Assembly: GCF_000967495.1 (NCBI RefSeq)
Contig: NZ_JXXU01000018.1
Span: 62,001 to 126,000, forward strand
Length of the DNA stretch: 64,000 nucleotides
Direction of reading: 5' to 3'
Origin: Vibrio neptunius
GTDB lineage: Bacteria > Pseudomonadota > Gammaproteobacteria > Enterobacterales > Vibrionaceae
In this document: positions 1 to 9,182 of the stretch, in pieces
How positions within the stretch are numbered: the first letter of the stretch is position 1
Layout of the letters: each line of letters starts with the position of its first letter
Translations under genes and position numbers: made by a program
The notes under the pieces: generated by a model
The model's input: the letters and a program-made list of their open reading frames with translations, nothing else
What the model was told of the DNA's origin: nothing
Database searches by the model: none

Positions 1-31
1 ATAGGATGTGATTAGCTTAAGTCGGTAGTAA

Positions 32-55
32 AAAGCGGACCCCATAGTCCGCTTT
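32..55 (-). terminator. Rho-independent terminator of the DMT-exporter operon
   Basis: A 9-bp stem (AAAGCGGAC at 32-40 with GTCCGCTTT at 47-55) is followed on the minus strand by a run of five T. It sits just past the stop codon of the minus-strand exporter gene and probably ends that operon. Nothing else is visible in bases 1-58. Confidence 0.75.
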
Positions 56-58
56 GCT

Positions 59-964
59 TTAAGATTCCTTTGTCGAGGTAACTACCACACTAAATAGAAT
101 CAGAGCCCCGCCTAAGATTTGTATCGTACTGAGCGATTCTTGCAACCAAACCATGGCGAATATGGCGCCGAACAGAGGTTCACTGCCCATCAGCAAGGAA
201 ACGCGCGTCGGAGACGTGCGGCGCACTGCGTAGTTCTGAACATAAAATGCAAACAAGGTACAGAACAAGACGAGGTAGGTGACTGTCAGCCAAAACTCAA
301 ATGAAGCAGGAATAACAAATTCAGATGCGGGTAAATACGTCATTGCACAGACAATAGCCACCGATGCCACCACCAAAGATTGAAGTGACGTTAACGTTGA
401 TGTGGTGATCGCCTTACCTTCCGTAAACCGCTTGGTCATAGTGACCATCAATGCACGCAGGAAAGCCGCCGTGAGAATAAAGTAATCGCCACTGTTTAGA
501 GAAAACTCTACCGTCTCTTTGCTAGTGAGTAACAAAACACCAACCACACTACAAACCGTTAAACCCCATAAGGTGTTGCTGATCTTCTTCTTATTAATAA
601 ACAGCTCGGCGAAAGCGGTCAGAATGACAGATAGACTTATCAAAAACGCAGCGTTAGATGCTGAGGTTTGGGAAACCCCAAACACTTCACAGAAAAAAAT
701 CGCCGATAGAATCAAACCGGTGGGAATCGCTATCTTCCAGTCTTTATTCAATCCTCGGCGAAAGTCTCGAATCACCACAGGTAGCATACACAAAAAGGTG
801 ATCGAAAATCGTATCGAGATAAACAACAAAACACTCGTATGGACCAAAGCACTTTTAGTCAGGCCGTAACTCGTTCCCCAAAATACCGCTACGAGTAAAA
901 GTAGCAACTCTGTGAGGGGAAACCTCACACTTCCTTTTTTTAACGAATCAGCAGCCGTTGTCAT
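59..964 (-). CDS. DMT-superfamily (EamA) exporter
   Basis: A 301-residue integral membrane protein with about ten hydrophobic segments arranged as two EamA repeats, the usual length for RhtA/YdcZ-like exporters. Repeat 1 begins near residue 18 (LLLLLVAVFWGTSYG) and repeat 2 ends with SLLMGSEPLFGAIFA and WLQESLS, both typical of the family. The ATG follows a strong GGAGG. The gene starts 1 nt after the stop of the dioxygenase gene, so the two are almost certainly co-transcribed. Members of this family export amino acids and other small metabolites. From context I infer that this one exports the product of the two upstream enzymes. The substrate cannot be read from the sequence. Confidence 0.85.
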   Translation of the reverse strand: MTTAADSLKKGSVRFPLTELLLLLVAVFWGTSYGLTKSALVHTSVLLFISIRFSITFLCMLPVVIRDFRRGLNKDWKIAIPTGLILSAIFFCEVFGVSQTSASNAAFLISLSVILTAFAELFINKKKISNTLWGLTVCSVVGVLLLTSKETVEFSLNSGDYFILTAAFLRALMVTMTKRFTEGKAITTSTLTSLQSLVVASVAIVCAMTYLPASEFVIPASFEFWLTVTYLVLFCTLFAFYVQNYAVRRTSPTRVSLLMGSEPLFGAIFAMVWLQESLSTIQILGGALILFSVVVTSTKES

Positions 965-965
965 C

Positions 966-1709
966 TCAATCCTCCATCCGTGTGAATGCTATTACGAGTA
1001 CGTCCCTATAGGCGCACTTTTCCAAATCAACGGGTGTAATCGGCGAGACTTCATGCATCGTCTGCTTATCATTCGCCAACACTAAATCAAAAGTTTTATC
1101 CAACATCAGCTCTTCGCGCAAACATCGGCTCGCGTCGGTAATTTTGGTCACTCCCCCCATAACGTTTACTCGATTGATCATCAGAGAAGCAATGAAGGTC
1201 ACACCGTCACGATGAAGCCCTTCAGGTGTCGGCTGCCCTTGTTGCGAACCATTAGTGACAATTCGATACGGGTGTAGACGAATGTTCCAGTTAGCGGATG
1301 TATTTAACGCGGCATCATAGATATCACCCAACATCAGCAGCAGTCTCTCCAACAATACGGAAGTCACAAACTTATCGCTGAGCGGTGCAAAATGACGCTC
1401 AATATCACCGTTCAATGAATTGATAAAGGCTGGTTGAACATAAGGCTCATGAGGAAGCATGCTAATCTCGCGTTGAGCCGCCAGTTTCGTAAACTGACCA
1501 TAGCGCCGATAACGATAGGTCCCTCCGTCTGCCATATAGTTGTCGCGTTCCAATGTGCTCCAGCATTGCTTAAAACGCACGACCTCATCAACATTGGTCT
1601 CTAGCAACACTGTCATTTGCCGGCCAGTTACAAAAACATAATCATCATTTTTCAATGTATTAGCTATGCCAGAGAGAATCTCTGTTGTCTCACCCTGAGT
1701 AAAATTCAT
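966..1709 (-). CDS. 2-oxoglutarate/Fe(II)-dependent dioxygenase (free amino acid hydroxylase type)
   Basis: A 247-residue protein resembling the 2OG-Fe dioxygenase family of PF10014, which includes L-isoleucine 4-hydroxylase. Visible metal ligands are the HRD pair in LHRDGVTFIASLMINR (about residue 164) and a distal His in MHEVSPITP (about residue 218). The later Arg in the YRDVLVIAFTR tail is a plausible 2-oxoglutarate contact. No signal peptide or membrane segment is seen, so it should be cytoplasmic. It lies 12 nt downstream of an ArgG-like ligase gene and 1 nt upstream of a DMT exporter gene. Known members hydroxylate free amino acids with O2 and 2-oxoglutarate; hydroxylation of a free or conjugated amino acid here is inference. 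Confidence 0.8.
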   Translation of the reverse strand: MNFTQGETTEILSGIANTLKNDDYVFVTGRQMTVLLETNVDEVVRFKQCWSTLERDNYMADGGTYRYRRYGQFTKLAAQREISMLPHEPYVQPAFINSLNGDIERHFAPLSDKFVTSVLLERLLLMLGDIYDAALNTSANWNIRLHPYRIVTNGSQQGQPTPEGLHRDGVTFIASLMINRVNVMGGVTKITDASRCLREELMLDKTFDLVLANDKQTMHEVSPITPVDLEKCAYRDVLVIAFTRMED

Positions 1710-1721
1710 CGGTCGCGGTTC

Positions 1722-2936
1722 CTATGCTAACTGACGACTTGACCTAGATTGATCGGTAAGCTCAATGGCACGTTGAGCTCTCTGGCGAGCTACATCAATC
1801 TCCCATTCATCTCTATTACGAAGATACTTTGGCTCATCGGCCACAATGCTAGAGGGCATGAAATGCCCTCTAGACAATTGAAAAGAGACACTGCCAGAAA
1901 CGAACTCGGCAGTGTGAGCGATGAACGCATAGCTTGCACATTGCAACAGGCTTCCCCATCGGCCCTCTACGGCCTCCTGAGTCCACATATCGTTATGCAA
2001 TGCCTTCGCTTTGAGAACATCTGTAGGTAAAGTTGCCGTTTCCAGTAACTTATAAGCCTTTATCAGAACTAAGGCAGCGGGCGCTTCTCGCACCTCTAGT
2101 ACCTTTTCATCCTGATCGAGATGGTCGAACCCTACAAAACGACCAATCTCATACGCGCCAACGTAGTTGTTAATGAAGGCAATTAACTCGAGTAAATTAA
2201 TCGGTTTATCGTTTAGTGTAACGGGATAGCCCTTTCTGAAACCGATTTTAATTTGATCATTGTCTAATTGTTTCTCTGGTTGCCACTTTGACCAGGTAAA
2301 CAAAGAATCTGAAACCACAAAACTTTCCGGATCGTCCAAAACGCCAGATTCAAACTCTCGACACCACAAGTTGGAATCACCGCTAATATTTCTGGACTTG
2401 AATCCAACTAAACCGGAATGAAACAGGGCCTGCGCTTTATCTTCACGAGACAGTGCCGAGTATTCATATGGCGAACCGTAATAACCGCCAAAACCCGATT
2501 TTTCAATCGCACCGTTTAAACGACGCAGGCTATTTTGCGATTGATTTGCAGTGTGGATAATAGCGTCACAATTCAGTAGGTCCGCTAACTCGACTGCTTT
2601 TTTCACAATGATAGGTCGCGAAAGAGAAGAGCTGACTGGATAGTCATTCAAATACATAGCTTGAGCCTGAATCGCTGAGACTAAGCTATGTTCAACAAAT
2701 TCCTGTCTTGCATCGATGATCTTGAGGTCAAAACCATAGTGATCCGTGATTAATTTTAACTTAGAGTGTTCTATCCCATCACCCAAATCAACGGCAACCG
2801 CCGTGACCTTCACATCACAATTCTTTAGCAGATCCAGCACATAAGAGCTGTCTAGCCCACCACTAAATAAGGTCAAGATATGATTAGCTACCTTTGCAAC
2901 GGTCTTAACATCGCCGATGCTTCTTATTTTTTTCAC
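1722..2936 (-). CDS. argininosuccinate-synthase-like ATP-dependent ligase, divergent
   Basis: A 404-residue protein, the usual length of ArgG. The PP-loop ATP motif LFSGGLDSSYV lies at residues 23-33, and further ArgG landmarks follow in order: NLWCREFESGVLDDP (about 207-221), KIGFRKGYPVTLN (about 246) and EVREAPAALVL (about 295). Where ArgG has a TGKGNDQ-type loop binding ATP and aspartate, this protein has TANQSQNSLRRL (about residues 127-138), losing the Lys and Asp. It is therefore probably not the arginine-pathway enzyme but a paralogue joining other substrates. The start is GTG with AAGGA 7 nt upstream; an ATG 4 nt upstream is in another frame. It is the first gene of a tight three-gene operon, divergent from a LysR gene. 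Confidence 0.8.
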   Translation of the reverse strand: MKKIRSIGDVKTVAKVANHILTLFSGGLDSSYVLDLLKNCDVKVTAVAVDLGDGIEHSKLKLITDHYGFDLKIIDARQEFVEHSLVSAIQAQAMYLNDYPVSSSLSRPIIVKKAVELADLLNCDAIIHTANQSQNSLRRLNGAIEKSGFGGYYGSPYEYSALSREDKAQALFHSGLVGFKSRNISGDSNLWCREFESGVLDDPESFVVSDSLFTWSKWQPEKQLDNDQIKIGFRKGYPVTLNDKPINLLELIAFINNYVGAYEIGRFVGFDHLDQDEKVLEVREAPAALVLIKAYKLLETATLPTDVLKAKALHNDMWTQEAVEGRWGSLLQCASYAFIAHTAEFVSGSVSFQLSRGHFMPSSIVADEPKYLRNRDEWEIDVARQRAQRAIELTDQSRSSRQLA

Positions 2937-3041
2937 ACATCCGTCCTTGAATCATTCTGCGATACTGTCAATTGACTTAATTAGTATCCATAAGTAACTT
3001 TGACGAAACAATATAGCCAAAATGCAAAGGATAATTGCACT

Positions 3042-3953
3042 GTGGACACAAATAAACTAATCCCTCTCTTATCTGAGATGGCAATTTTCGTCAATGTGGT
3101 CGAGTCTGGAAGCTTTTCTGGAACTGCTAAGAAGCTAGGGGTGTCACCTTCTTCGGTGAGTCGTTCCATCACCCGCTTGGAAAATGCGTTACAAGAAAAG
3201 CTGCTTGAGAGAACCACTAGACAGATGCGCCTAAGTACAACCGGACAAGAGGTCTACAGTTTATGTAGCGACATGATGAACTCGGCGAAAATGGCCATCT
3301 CTGCGGCTCAGGTAGATAAAACCGACATTTCAGGTTCTTTGCGTGTGGCCGCACCCAAAGCACTCTCTCGGCAAGTTTTAATGCCGATGCTTCTCGACTT
3401 CATTGACCATTTCCCCAATATTTCTTTACAACTCAAAGTGGCTGATCACTATATTGATCCTATTGGTGATGAGGTAGACGTCATAATTCACATAACCGAT
3501 AACCCTACTGAGGGCTTGATTGCTAGGCAACTCGGTCAGTGTCGTTTAGTTATGTGCGCCAGCCCTGCTTACTTACAAAGCAATGGTACACCAACTCACC
3601 CCGAAGACATTGATCAGCACAATTGTTTATGTTTAGGAGAAAATCCGAAGGATAGAGTGTGGGAATTTACCAACAACAAAAAAAAACTATCGATGAGCGT
3701 CACTGGATCATTCGCCGTAAATCACAGTGAAATTAGACGCGAAGCCGTTTTGCGTGGTGTCGGGATCTCAGTGTTTCCTGAATTTGCGATTCAATCTTAC
3801 ATAGACTCTGGGCAAGTGATAGAAGTGTTGCCTGATTGGCACGTAGGAGGGAACTATCAAGGTAAGATCATCGCTCAATATGCGCAATCTAAGTATATTC
3901 CAAGCCAAATCAAAACTTTTATCGAGTATCTACAAGACCGTTTTAATCAGTAA
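3042..3953 (+). CDS. LysR-family transcriptional regulator, divergent from the ArgG-like operon
   Basis: A 303-residue LysR regulator. The N-terminal winged helix contains VVESGSFSGTAKKLGVSPSS, then SRSITRLENALQEKLLERTT; a periplasmic-binding-protein-like effector domain follows. The frame is open from a TTG at 3000, but the GTG at 3042 is preferred because AAAGGA lies 10 nt upstream and the helix-turn-helix then begins at the normal distance. The gene diverges from the ligase/dioxygenase/exporter operon with a promoter region of about 100 nt between them, the usual arrangement for a LysR gene and its target. I infer that it controls that operon, perhaps in response to the substrate or product. 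Confidence 0.85.
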   Translation: MDTNKLIPLLSEMAIFVNVVESGSFSGTAKKLGVSPSSVSRSITRLENALQEKLLERTTRQMRLSTTGQEVYSLCSDMMNSAKMAISAAQVDKTDISGSLRVAAPKALSRQVLMPMLLDFIDHFPNISLQLKVADHYIDPIGDEVDVIIHITDNPTEGLIARQLGQCRLVMCASPAYLQSNGTPTHPEDIDQHNCLCLGENPKDRVWEFTNNKKKLSMSVTGSFAVNHSEIRREAVLRGVGISVFPEFAIQSYIDSGQVIEVLPDWHVGGNYQGKIIAQYAQSKYIPSQIKTFIEYLQDRFNQ

Positions 3954-4175
3954 CCCAAGCAAAAGCCCAAGACAAGTTCTGGTTTTGTTCTGTAGCCTAC
4001 AAGCATGAGCGCTCGTTATTATTCGATGCATAGACCAGAATATCTCCGAGTTGACAGTCAAGTTGAATTTAATGTGGGTGTTAAATGGAACATAGATTAG
4101 CTAAGGGATAGCGACAGGTTGGCTCCTCTGTTAGTACAGAAGAGCCGAAGAGTTTGCTTACGTGAATGACACCTT

Positions 4176-5783
4176 TTACAGATCGGACACCATCGCCTTG
4201 GACAAAGCTTCCGCAACCTTAATCCCATCAATACCAGCAGAAAGGATACCCCCTGCGTACCCAGCACCTTCACCCGCGGGGTAGAAACCTTTTAGGTTAA
4301 TGCTCTGGAAATCTTTGCCGCGCTTGATACACACCGGTGACGAGGTACGAGTTTCGACCCCAGTGAGCAAACCATCCTCAGATGCAAAGCCTTTAATCTT
4401 CTTATCAAACGCTGGAATGGCTTCTCGAATCGCCTCGATTGCAAACTCCGGTAGCGCTTTAGAAATATCTGTCAGATGGATACCTGGCGTAAATGATGGT
4501 TGAACGTCACCGAGCTCACTTGGATCGCGACCTTTCAGGAAATCACCAATTTTCTGTGCTGGTGCATCATAGTTCTCACCACCTAGAACATAAGCACCTG
4601 ACTCTAGCTCACGCTGGAAACGGATACCAGCAAGGGGATCACCAGGGTAATCACGCTCAGGATCAATACCTACCACGATGGCACTGTTTGCGTTGCGTTC
4701 CGAGCGTGAATACTGGCTCATACCATTAGTCACAACGCGACCCTCTTCTGACGTTGCGGCAACCACTGTGCCACCCGGGCACATACAGAAGCTGTATACA
4801 GTGCGGCCATTCTTACAATGGTGAACTAACTTATAGTCCGCAGCACCTAAAATTGGATTACCTGCGTTAGGGCCAAAACGTGCTTCATCAATCGTCGATT
4901 GCTTATGCTCAACACGGAAGCCCACAGAAAACGGCTTAGCTTCCATATAAACGCCACGGTCGTGCAGCATTTCAAAGGTGTCACGCGCACTGTGTCCAAC
5001 CGCTAACACAACATAGCGAGATTGAATCTCTTCACCGTTCGATAACGTTAGACCTGTAATTTGGTCTCCATCCATGTGGATGTCATCAACACGGGTGCTA
5101 AAGCGAATTTCACCACCCAACTCGATGATTCTCGCACGCATTTTCTCAATCATGGTCACCAGTTTAAAGGTACCAATATGTGGTTTACTGACGTATAGAA
5201 TTTCTTCTGGAGCGCCCGCTTCCACGAACTCAGTAATCACCTTTCTTCCGTAGAAGTTGGGATCTTTAACCTGACTGTAGAGTTTGCCGTCGGAAAACGT
5301 ACCTGCGCCACCCTCACCGAACTGTACATTTGATTCTGTGTTTAGAGTACGTTTGCGCCAAAAACCAAATGTATCCTTGGTACGCTCACGAACTTCTTTA
5401 CCTCGCTCGACCACAATCGGCTTAAAGCCACTTTGCGCTAAAATCAACGCAGCAAACAAGCCACAAGGGCCGAAGCCGATAACCACCGGACGTTCAGTGA
5501 TGTTCTCTGGTGCCGTAGCAACAAACTTGTACTCCATGTCTGGTGTCTGTTTAACATGCGGATCATCAACAAATTTCGCTAACAGTTGCTCCTCGTTTTC
5601 AACGACAACGTCAAGCGTGTAAATCAACAGAATATTTGTCTTTTTACGAGCATCGTAACCACGTCGGAATAAATTGAAAGAGATCACTTGGTCTTCAGAA
5701 ATACCGAGTTTTTGGGTAATGGCGGCAATCAGTGCCTCTTCCTCGTGGTCGAGAGGGAGTTTAATTTCAGTTAAACGTATCAT
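4176..5783 (-). CDS. NAD(P)/FAD-dependent dehydrogenase (COG2509 type)
   Basis: A 535-residue cytoplasmic flavoprotein of the uncharacterised FAD-utilising dehydrogenase family. A small N-terminal domain (about 1-90, with FNLFRRGYDARKK) precedes the dinucleotide-binding motif VVIGFGPCGLFAALILAQSG (about residue 95; GxGxxG in the form GFGPCG). A second FAD motif is LAVGHSARDTFEML. FCMCPGGTVV (about 331), and a C-terminal FYPAGEGAGYAGGILSAG that closes the FAD site, complete the pattern. The family is widespread in bacteria and of unknown substrate. The gene is monocistronic; the 205 nt upstream separate it from the divergent fdxA. Confidence 0.85.
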   Translation of the reverse strand: MIRLTEIKLPLDHEEEALIAAITQKLGISEDQVISFNLFRRGYDARKKTNILLIYTLDVVVENEEQLLAKFVDDPHVKQTPDMEYKFVATAPENITERPVVIGFGPCGLFAALILAQSGFKPIVVERGKEVRERTKDTFGFWRKRTLNTESNVQFGEGGAGTFSDGKLYSQVKDPNFYGRKVITEFVEAGAPEEILYVSKPHIGTFKLVTMIEKMRARIIELGGEIRFSTRVDDIHMDGDQITGLTLSNGEEIQSRYVVLAVGHSARDTFEMLHDRGVYMEAKPFSVGFRVEHKQSTIDEARFGPNAGNPILGAADYKLVHHCKNGRTVYSFCMCPGGTVVAATSEEGRVVTNGMSQYSRSERNANSAIVVGIDPERDYPGDPLAGIRFQRELESGAYVLGGENYDAPAQKIGDFLKGRDPSELGDVQPSFTPGIHLTDISKALPEFAIEAIREAIPAFDKKIKGFASEDGLLTGVETRTSSPVCIKRGKDFQSINLKGFYPAGEGAGYAGGILSAGIDGIKVAEALSKAMVSDL

Positions 5784-5988
5784 GTTGATGTCTCGTAATA
5801 TCAGGTGTCTTAGCCAGAATCGCTCAGCGACCAGCTCACAATGGCGCGCATTTTACGAGAATTTGAATTGTCTGTCATACTAAATCAGACCGCATCAGTA
5901 ACAATAACTATGCTGGATATTGAATTTTCGCTTGGGATGAGTATTATCCCCATTCCTCAACTTTTGACTAACTTAAGAGCGGATCATC

Positions 5989-6312
5989 ATGGCGTTCGTC
6001 GTAACCGATAACTGCATTCAATGTAAATATACTGACTGTGTCGCAGTATGCCCTGCAGATGCCTTCCACGAAGGGCCAAACTTCATGGTGATCAATCCTA
6101 TTGAGTGTATTGACTGCGGCTTATGTGTTGATGAATGTGACGCGAATGCTATTTTTCAGGAAGACGAAGTGCCTGAGGACCAAACGCTTTACGTTGAGTT
6201 AAATGCCGAACTCGCCGAACTATGGCCCGTGCAAACCGAAGTTAAGCCAGCAATGGATGAAGCTGAGAAGTGGAATGGTGTACCAGACAAGTTAGGTATG
6301 TTAGAGAAGTAA
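5989..6312 (+). CDS. fdxA: 7Fe-8S ferredoxin FdxA
   Basis: A 107-residue seven-iron ferredoxin. Cys9, 17 and 50 fit the 3Fe-4S cluster, and Cys21, 40, 43 and 46 the 4Fe-4S cluster ([11 protein letters not shown] and [12 protein letters not shown]). An extra Cys12 is also usual in this family. The acidic C-terminal extension is the standard FdxA tail. It acts as a cytoplasmic low-potential electron carrier; partner enzymes are not evident from the neighbours. Start at ATG 5989 with a weak purine-rich ribosome site. A strong bidirectional terminator follows. Confidence 0.95.
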   Translation: MAFVVTDNCIQCKYTDCVAVCPADAFHEGPNFMVINPIECIDCGLCVDECDANAIFQEDEVPEDQTLYVELNAELAELWPVQTEVKPAMDEAEKWNGVPDKLGMLEK

Positions 6313-6332
6313 AGCTCTCTACCTTCAGATAT

Positions 6333-6363
6333 AAAAAAGCGCAGTAAATCACTGCGCTTTTTT
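6333..6363. terminator. bidirectional Rho-independent terminator
   Basis: A perfect 13-bp stem (AAAAAAGCGCAGT with ACTGCGCTTTTTT) and a 5-nt loop give a T run on either strand. It serves fdxA from the left and the TrmH-type gene from the right. Confidence 0.95.
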
Positions 6364-6377
6364 GCATTCAAGACTTT

Positions 6378-7115
6378 TTATTCATCATGCTGGCGACGTA
6401 AGTTATCTAAAATGATCCCCGTCGCCATTGCCACGTTGAGTGACTCTGCACCACCAAAAGCGGGAATGGTTATCTTGTCTGTAACAAACTGAGCCGCTTG
6501 CTCACGTATACCATGAGATTCGCTGCCCATCAGAAGAATACCCTCAGAGTTAAACTTCGTTTTGTGGATGCTTTCGCCTTCCAAAAAGGCGCCATATACA
6601 GGAATGCTGGCCTGCTCTAAGTAACTTGGCAGATCCAGTTGGCTGACGGTGACACGGCCAAAACTGCCCATAGTGGCACTGATGGTTTTCGGGTTGTACG
6701 GGTCGGCGCAATCTTTACTCGCCACAATGTGTTTAATGCCATACCAGTCGGCAACACGAATGATGGTGCCGAGATTACCGGGGTCTGACACGCCATCTAA
6801 AGCAATCATCAAACCTTGAGCTTGAGGTACCGTGACCGAAGGAATTTCTACCACCGCAATTGCTGCATTATTACTAATCAGTGTACTGGCTTTAGTGAGA
6901 TCATCTAATGACGCTTCGATGCATTCAAAATCATCTAATTGATCTTGGTTAGCAGCCAAAAAATCGCCGGTAGCAAAAATCTGTTTCACTTGCAACTCAC
7001 TGTTCACCAATTCAAGTACGTTCTTTTCGCCTTGGACCAAAAACAGACCGTGCGCTTTGCGCTGTTTCTTTTGGCCTAAAGCACGTAGTAATTTGAGTTG
7101 GTTTTTCGAAATCAT
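6378..7115 (-). CDS. TrmH-family (SpoU) RNA 2'-O-methyltransferase
   Basis: A 245-residue SPOUT methyltransferase. The N-terminal substrate-binding domain (KAHGLFLVQGEKNVLE) is followed by the SpoU signature blocks: LDGVSDPGNLGTIIRVADW (about residue 122), LLMGSESHGI (about 200) and PAFGGAESLNVAMATGI (about 218), which form the knotted SAM site. The reading frame extends 30 codons further upstream, but ATG 7115 gives the family-like start ISKNQLKLLRALGQKK, so it is chosen. It should methylate a ribose in rRNA or tRNA; the target nucleotide cannot be deduced. Confidence 0.88.
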   Translation of the reverse strand: MISKNQLKLLRALGQKKQRKAHGLFLVQGEKNVLELVNSELQVKQIFATGDFLAANQDQLDDFECIEASLDDLTKASTLISNNAAIAVVEIPSVTVPQAQGLMIALDGVSDPGNLGTIIRVADWYGIKHIVASKDCADPYNPKTISATMGSFGRVTVSQLDLPSYLEQASIPVYGAFLEGESIHKTKFNSEGILLMGSESHGIREQAAQFVTDKITIPAFGGAESLNVAMATGIILDNLRRQHDE

Positions 7116-7220
7116 AATGTATCCAAGGTGAAAACGGGATGTCCCAGATAAAAGCGCGGCAATTATAGAGTAAAGCACCCCAGAGCTAAAGAGTCTCATC
7201 CCCATAATCCGGCATCATAA

Positions 7221-7247
7221 AAAAGTGAAGGCTAAACCTTCGCTTTT
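7221..7247 (-). terminator. terminator of the MFS transporter gene
   Basis: On the minus strand AAAAGCGAAGG and CCTTCACTTTT form an 11-bp stem (one mismatch, 5-nt loop) ending in a T-rich run. It begins 5 nt past the stop codon of the MFS gene. Confidence 0.85.
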
Positions 7248-7251
7248 CTGT

Positions 7252-8430
7252 CTAGCTCCAGCGCAGTATTCGTACTTCATTGCCCTCTTCAGGCTTGGCA
7301 GGAATATTAAGCGACAAAATGAAGGAAACCACTGCCATTGCCGCACCAATGTAGAATACTGCTGACGGTGACACTAACCAGATAAGGCCAAACGATACCG
7401 GGATAAATACCGCTGCAATATGATTAATGGTGAATGACACACCCGCTGTCGAAGCCATGTCAGCAGGATCGGCAATTTTTTGTAGATAGGTTTTAATTGC
7501 TAACGCTAAAGCAAAGAATAAATGGTCAATAACGTACAAGGCTGCAGCCCACTCCGCACTTTGCACTAAGCCGTAGCCAATAAAGACAACGATCAAACCT
7601 GTGTATTCAAACAACAGTGCTTTACGTTCACCCACTTTACCGATGAACTTGCCAATTCTTTTTGCAAACAAGAAGTTAAACAGGTAGTTGATCAGAAATA
7701 GCATGGTGATATCTGCCGCCGAGTAACCAAACTTCTCCACCATCAGGAAGCCTGCGAAAACAGTAAAGATTTGTCGGCGTGCACCACTCATAAACGTCAG
7801 CGCGTAGTACAACCAATAACGCTTACGCAGCACCAGCTTCTTATTCTGCTGGACTTGGGTTTGGAACTGAGGAAAGGCAAACGCCATCCAAATCACCAGT
7901 AGAAAACCAATGCCGCCAAACGTCAGATAGACCCACTGAAAATCCATGTTAAGCATCTCTAGACAGACCCAAAGCGCACCATAAGTGATTAGCGATGCCA
8001 AAGCGCCCACAGAAATAAACTTACCTAACATCTCTGGTGCTTCGTCTTTGGAAAGCCATTGTAGAGACAGCGACTGCTTGAGCGTTTCGAAGTAGTGGAA
8101 ACCTGTCGACATCAACAAAGTCGTCAATAACAAGCCAAACAGTGAAGGGAAAAAGCCAGTAATAGCGGTACCCAGAGTGAGTGCCCCAAGCGCGAGTAGC
8201 ATGAACTTCTGTTCGCGAATGAACATCAGAACAAATACGGCGGTGAACGCTAAGAAACCCGGAATTTCACGGACACTTTGAAGAAGACCAATATCAGCAC
8301 CATCAAAGTTCGCTTTTTCAATAACAAAGTTGTTAAGCAGCGCCATCCAACTAGAAAAAGCGATGGGCACCACAATAGAAATGATGATCAAAAAATTCTG
8401 AGGCGTTTTCCAGCCAGCCGACGTGTTCAT
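7252..8430 (-). CDS. MFS transporter
   Basis: A 392-residue integral membrane protein with about 12 hydrophobic segments and a central loop near residue 195 (QFQTQVQQNKKLVLRKRYW), consistent with the major facilitator superfamily. No clear sugar-porter or drug-antiporter signature is visible. The sequence resembles conserved gammaproteobacterial MFS proteins of unknown substrate. It is transcribed alone, with an AT-rich 213-nt divergent region separating it from the acetyltransferase gene. Confidence 0.75.
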   Translation of the reverse strand: MNTSAGWKTPQNFLIIISIVVPIAFSSWMALLNNFVIEKANFDGADIGLLQSVREIPGFLAFTAVFVLMFIREQKFMLLALGALTLGTAITGFFPSLFGLLLTTLLMSTGFHYFETLKQSLSLQWLSKDEAPEMLGKFISVGALASLITYGALWVCLEMLNMDFQWVYLTFGGIGFLLVIWMAFAFPQFQTQVQQNKKLVLRKRYWLYYALTFMSGARRQIFTVFAGFLMVEKFGYSAADITMLFLINYLFNFLFAKRIGKFIGKVGERKALLFEYTGLIVVFIGYGLVQSAEWAAALYVIDHLFFALALAIKTYLQKIADPADMASTAGVSFTINHIAAVFIPVSFGLIWLVSPSAVFYIGAAMAVVSFILSLNIPAKPEEGNEVRILRWS

Positions 8431-8643
8431 TTATTATTCCTTTTTATGGGCTCTGAAACACCATAAGTCTTCGACAACAAATAAACAAACTTATTTACAA
8501 TTTATACGTCTTCGGCACCGCTCACGCTTCAAACGTTTCATATCTAAATTTAGGCCTATTAAAATAAGTTAAAACAATGCTTTATCTTTTTTTATTTGCT
8601 CGTTATGGTTGAGTCATGTTTAACCAGTCGAGAAGGTAATAAT

Positions 8644-9147
8644 ATGGAAATACTAATTCGCCCTACTCTAGTGAGCGATGCAGCCGCAATGTGTGAAATT
8701 TATTCACAACCCAAAGCGCTACGTGAAACTCTACAGCTCCCTCAACCATCAGTAACCATGTGGGCACAACGACTGGAAAACATACCGACAGGGATTTATA
8801 GCTTTGTTGCTGAAGTGGATGGAAAGGTGGTCGGAAACATAGGCTTCGAGCACTCCCAGCGCCCGCGAACCGCTCACTGTGGTACTTTTGGACTCGGTGT
8901 ACATGATGACTATCATGGTATGGGGATCGCTAGTAGGTTGATTGAAACTGTGCTTGATTTAGCAGACAACTGGTTGCAAATAAAGCGCGTTCACCTAGAG
9001 GTCAATACGGATAACGAAGCAGCGATCGCGTGCTATAAGAAATTTGGCTTTGAAATCGAAGGTGAGGCAAAGAATGCAACGTTCAGAGAGGGCAAGTACC
9101 AAAGTACCTATTACATGGCGAGAATGAAGCATGAGTCATTCAGTTAA
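8644..9147 (+). CDS. GNAT N-acetyltransferase, AaaT/YhhY-like
   Basis: A 167-residue acetyltransferase. The acetyl-CoA motif is FGLGVHDDYHGMGIASRLIE (about residues 79-98), followed by the C-terminal block NTDNEAAIACYKKFGFEIEG typical of the fold. Block order (ALRETLQLPQPS, then DNWLQIKRVHLEVNTDN) closely follows E. coli YhhY (AaaT), an L-amino-acid N-acetyltransferase, so acetylation of a free amino acid is plausible but unproved. The frame is open 16 codons upstream; ATG 8644 is chosen because GAAGG lies 7 nt before it and the family begins there. Confidence 0.82.
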   Translation: MEILIRPTLVSDAAAMCEIYSQPKALRETLQLPQPSVTMWAQRLENIPTGIYSFVAEVDGKVVGNIGFEHSQRPRTAHCGTFGLGVHDDYHGMGIASRLIETVLDLADNWLQIKRVHLEVNTDNEAAIACYKKFGFEIEGEAKNATFREGKYQSTYYMARMKHESFS

Positions 9148-9155
9148 ATCATGCA

Positions 9156-9182
9156 AAAGGCTTACCTCACGGGTAAGCCTTT
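9156..9182. terminator. bidirectional terminator between converging genes
   Basis: AAAGGCTTACC (9156-9166) and GGTAAGCCTTT (9172-9182) form a perfect 11-bp stem. The stop codon of the minus-strand phosphotransferase lies in its loop. Confidence 0.85.

Noticed and set aside
1722..2936. Reading the ArgG-like gene as the arginine-biosynthesis argG.
   Set aside because: The TGKGNDQ-type loop is replaced and the neighbours are a dioxygenase and exporter rather than argH or other arg genes.
4121..4146. Imperfect 10-bp inverted repeat (GGCTCCTCTG with CAGAAGAGCC) between the LysR gene and the FAD dehydrogenase gene.
   Set aside because: No T run on either strand and one mismatch; it could be a weak terminator but not one I can support.
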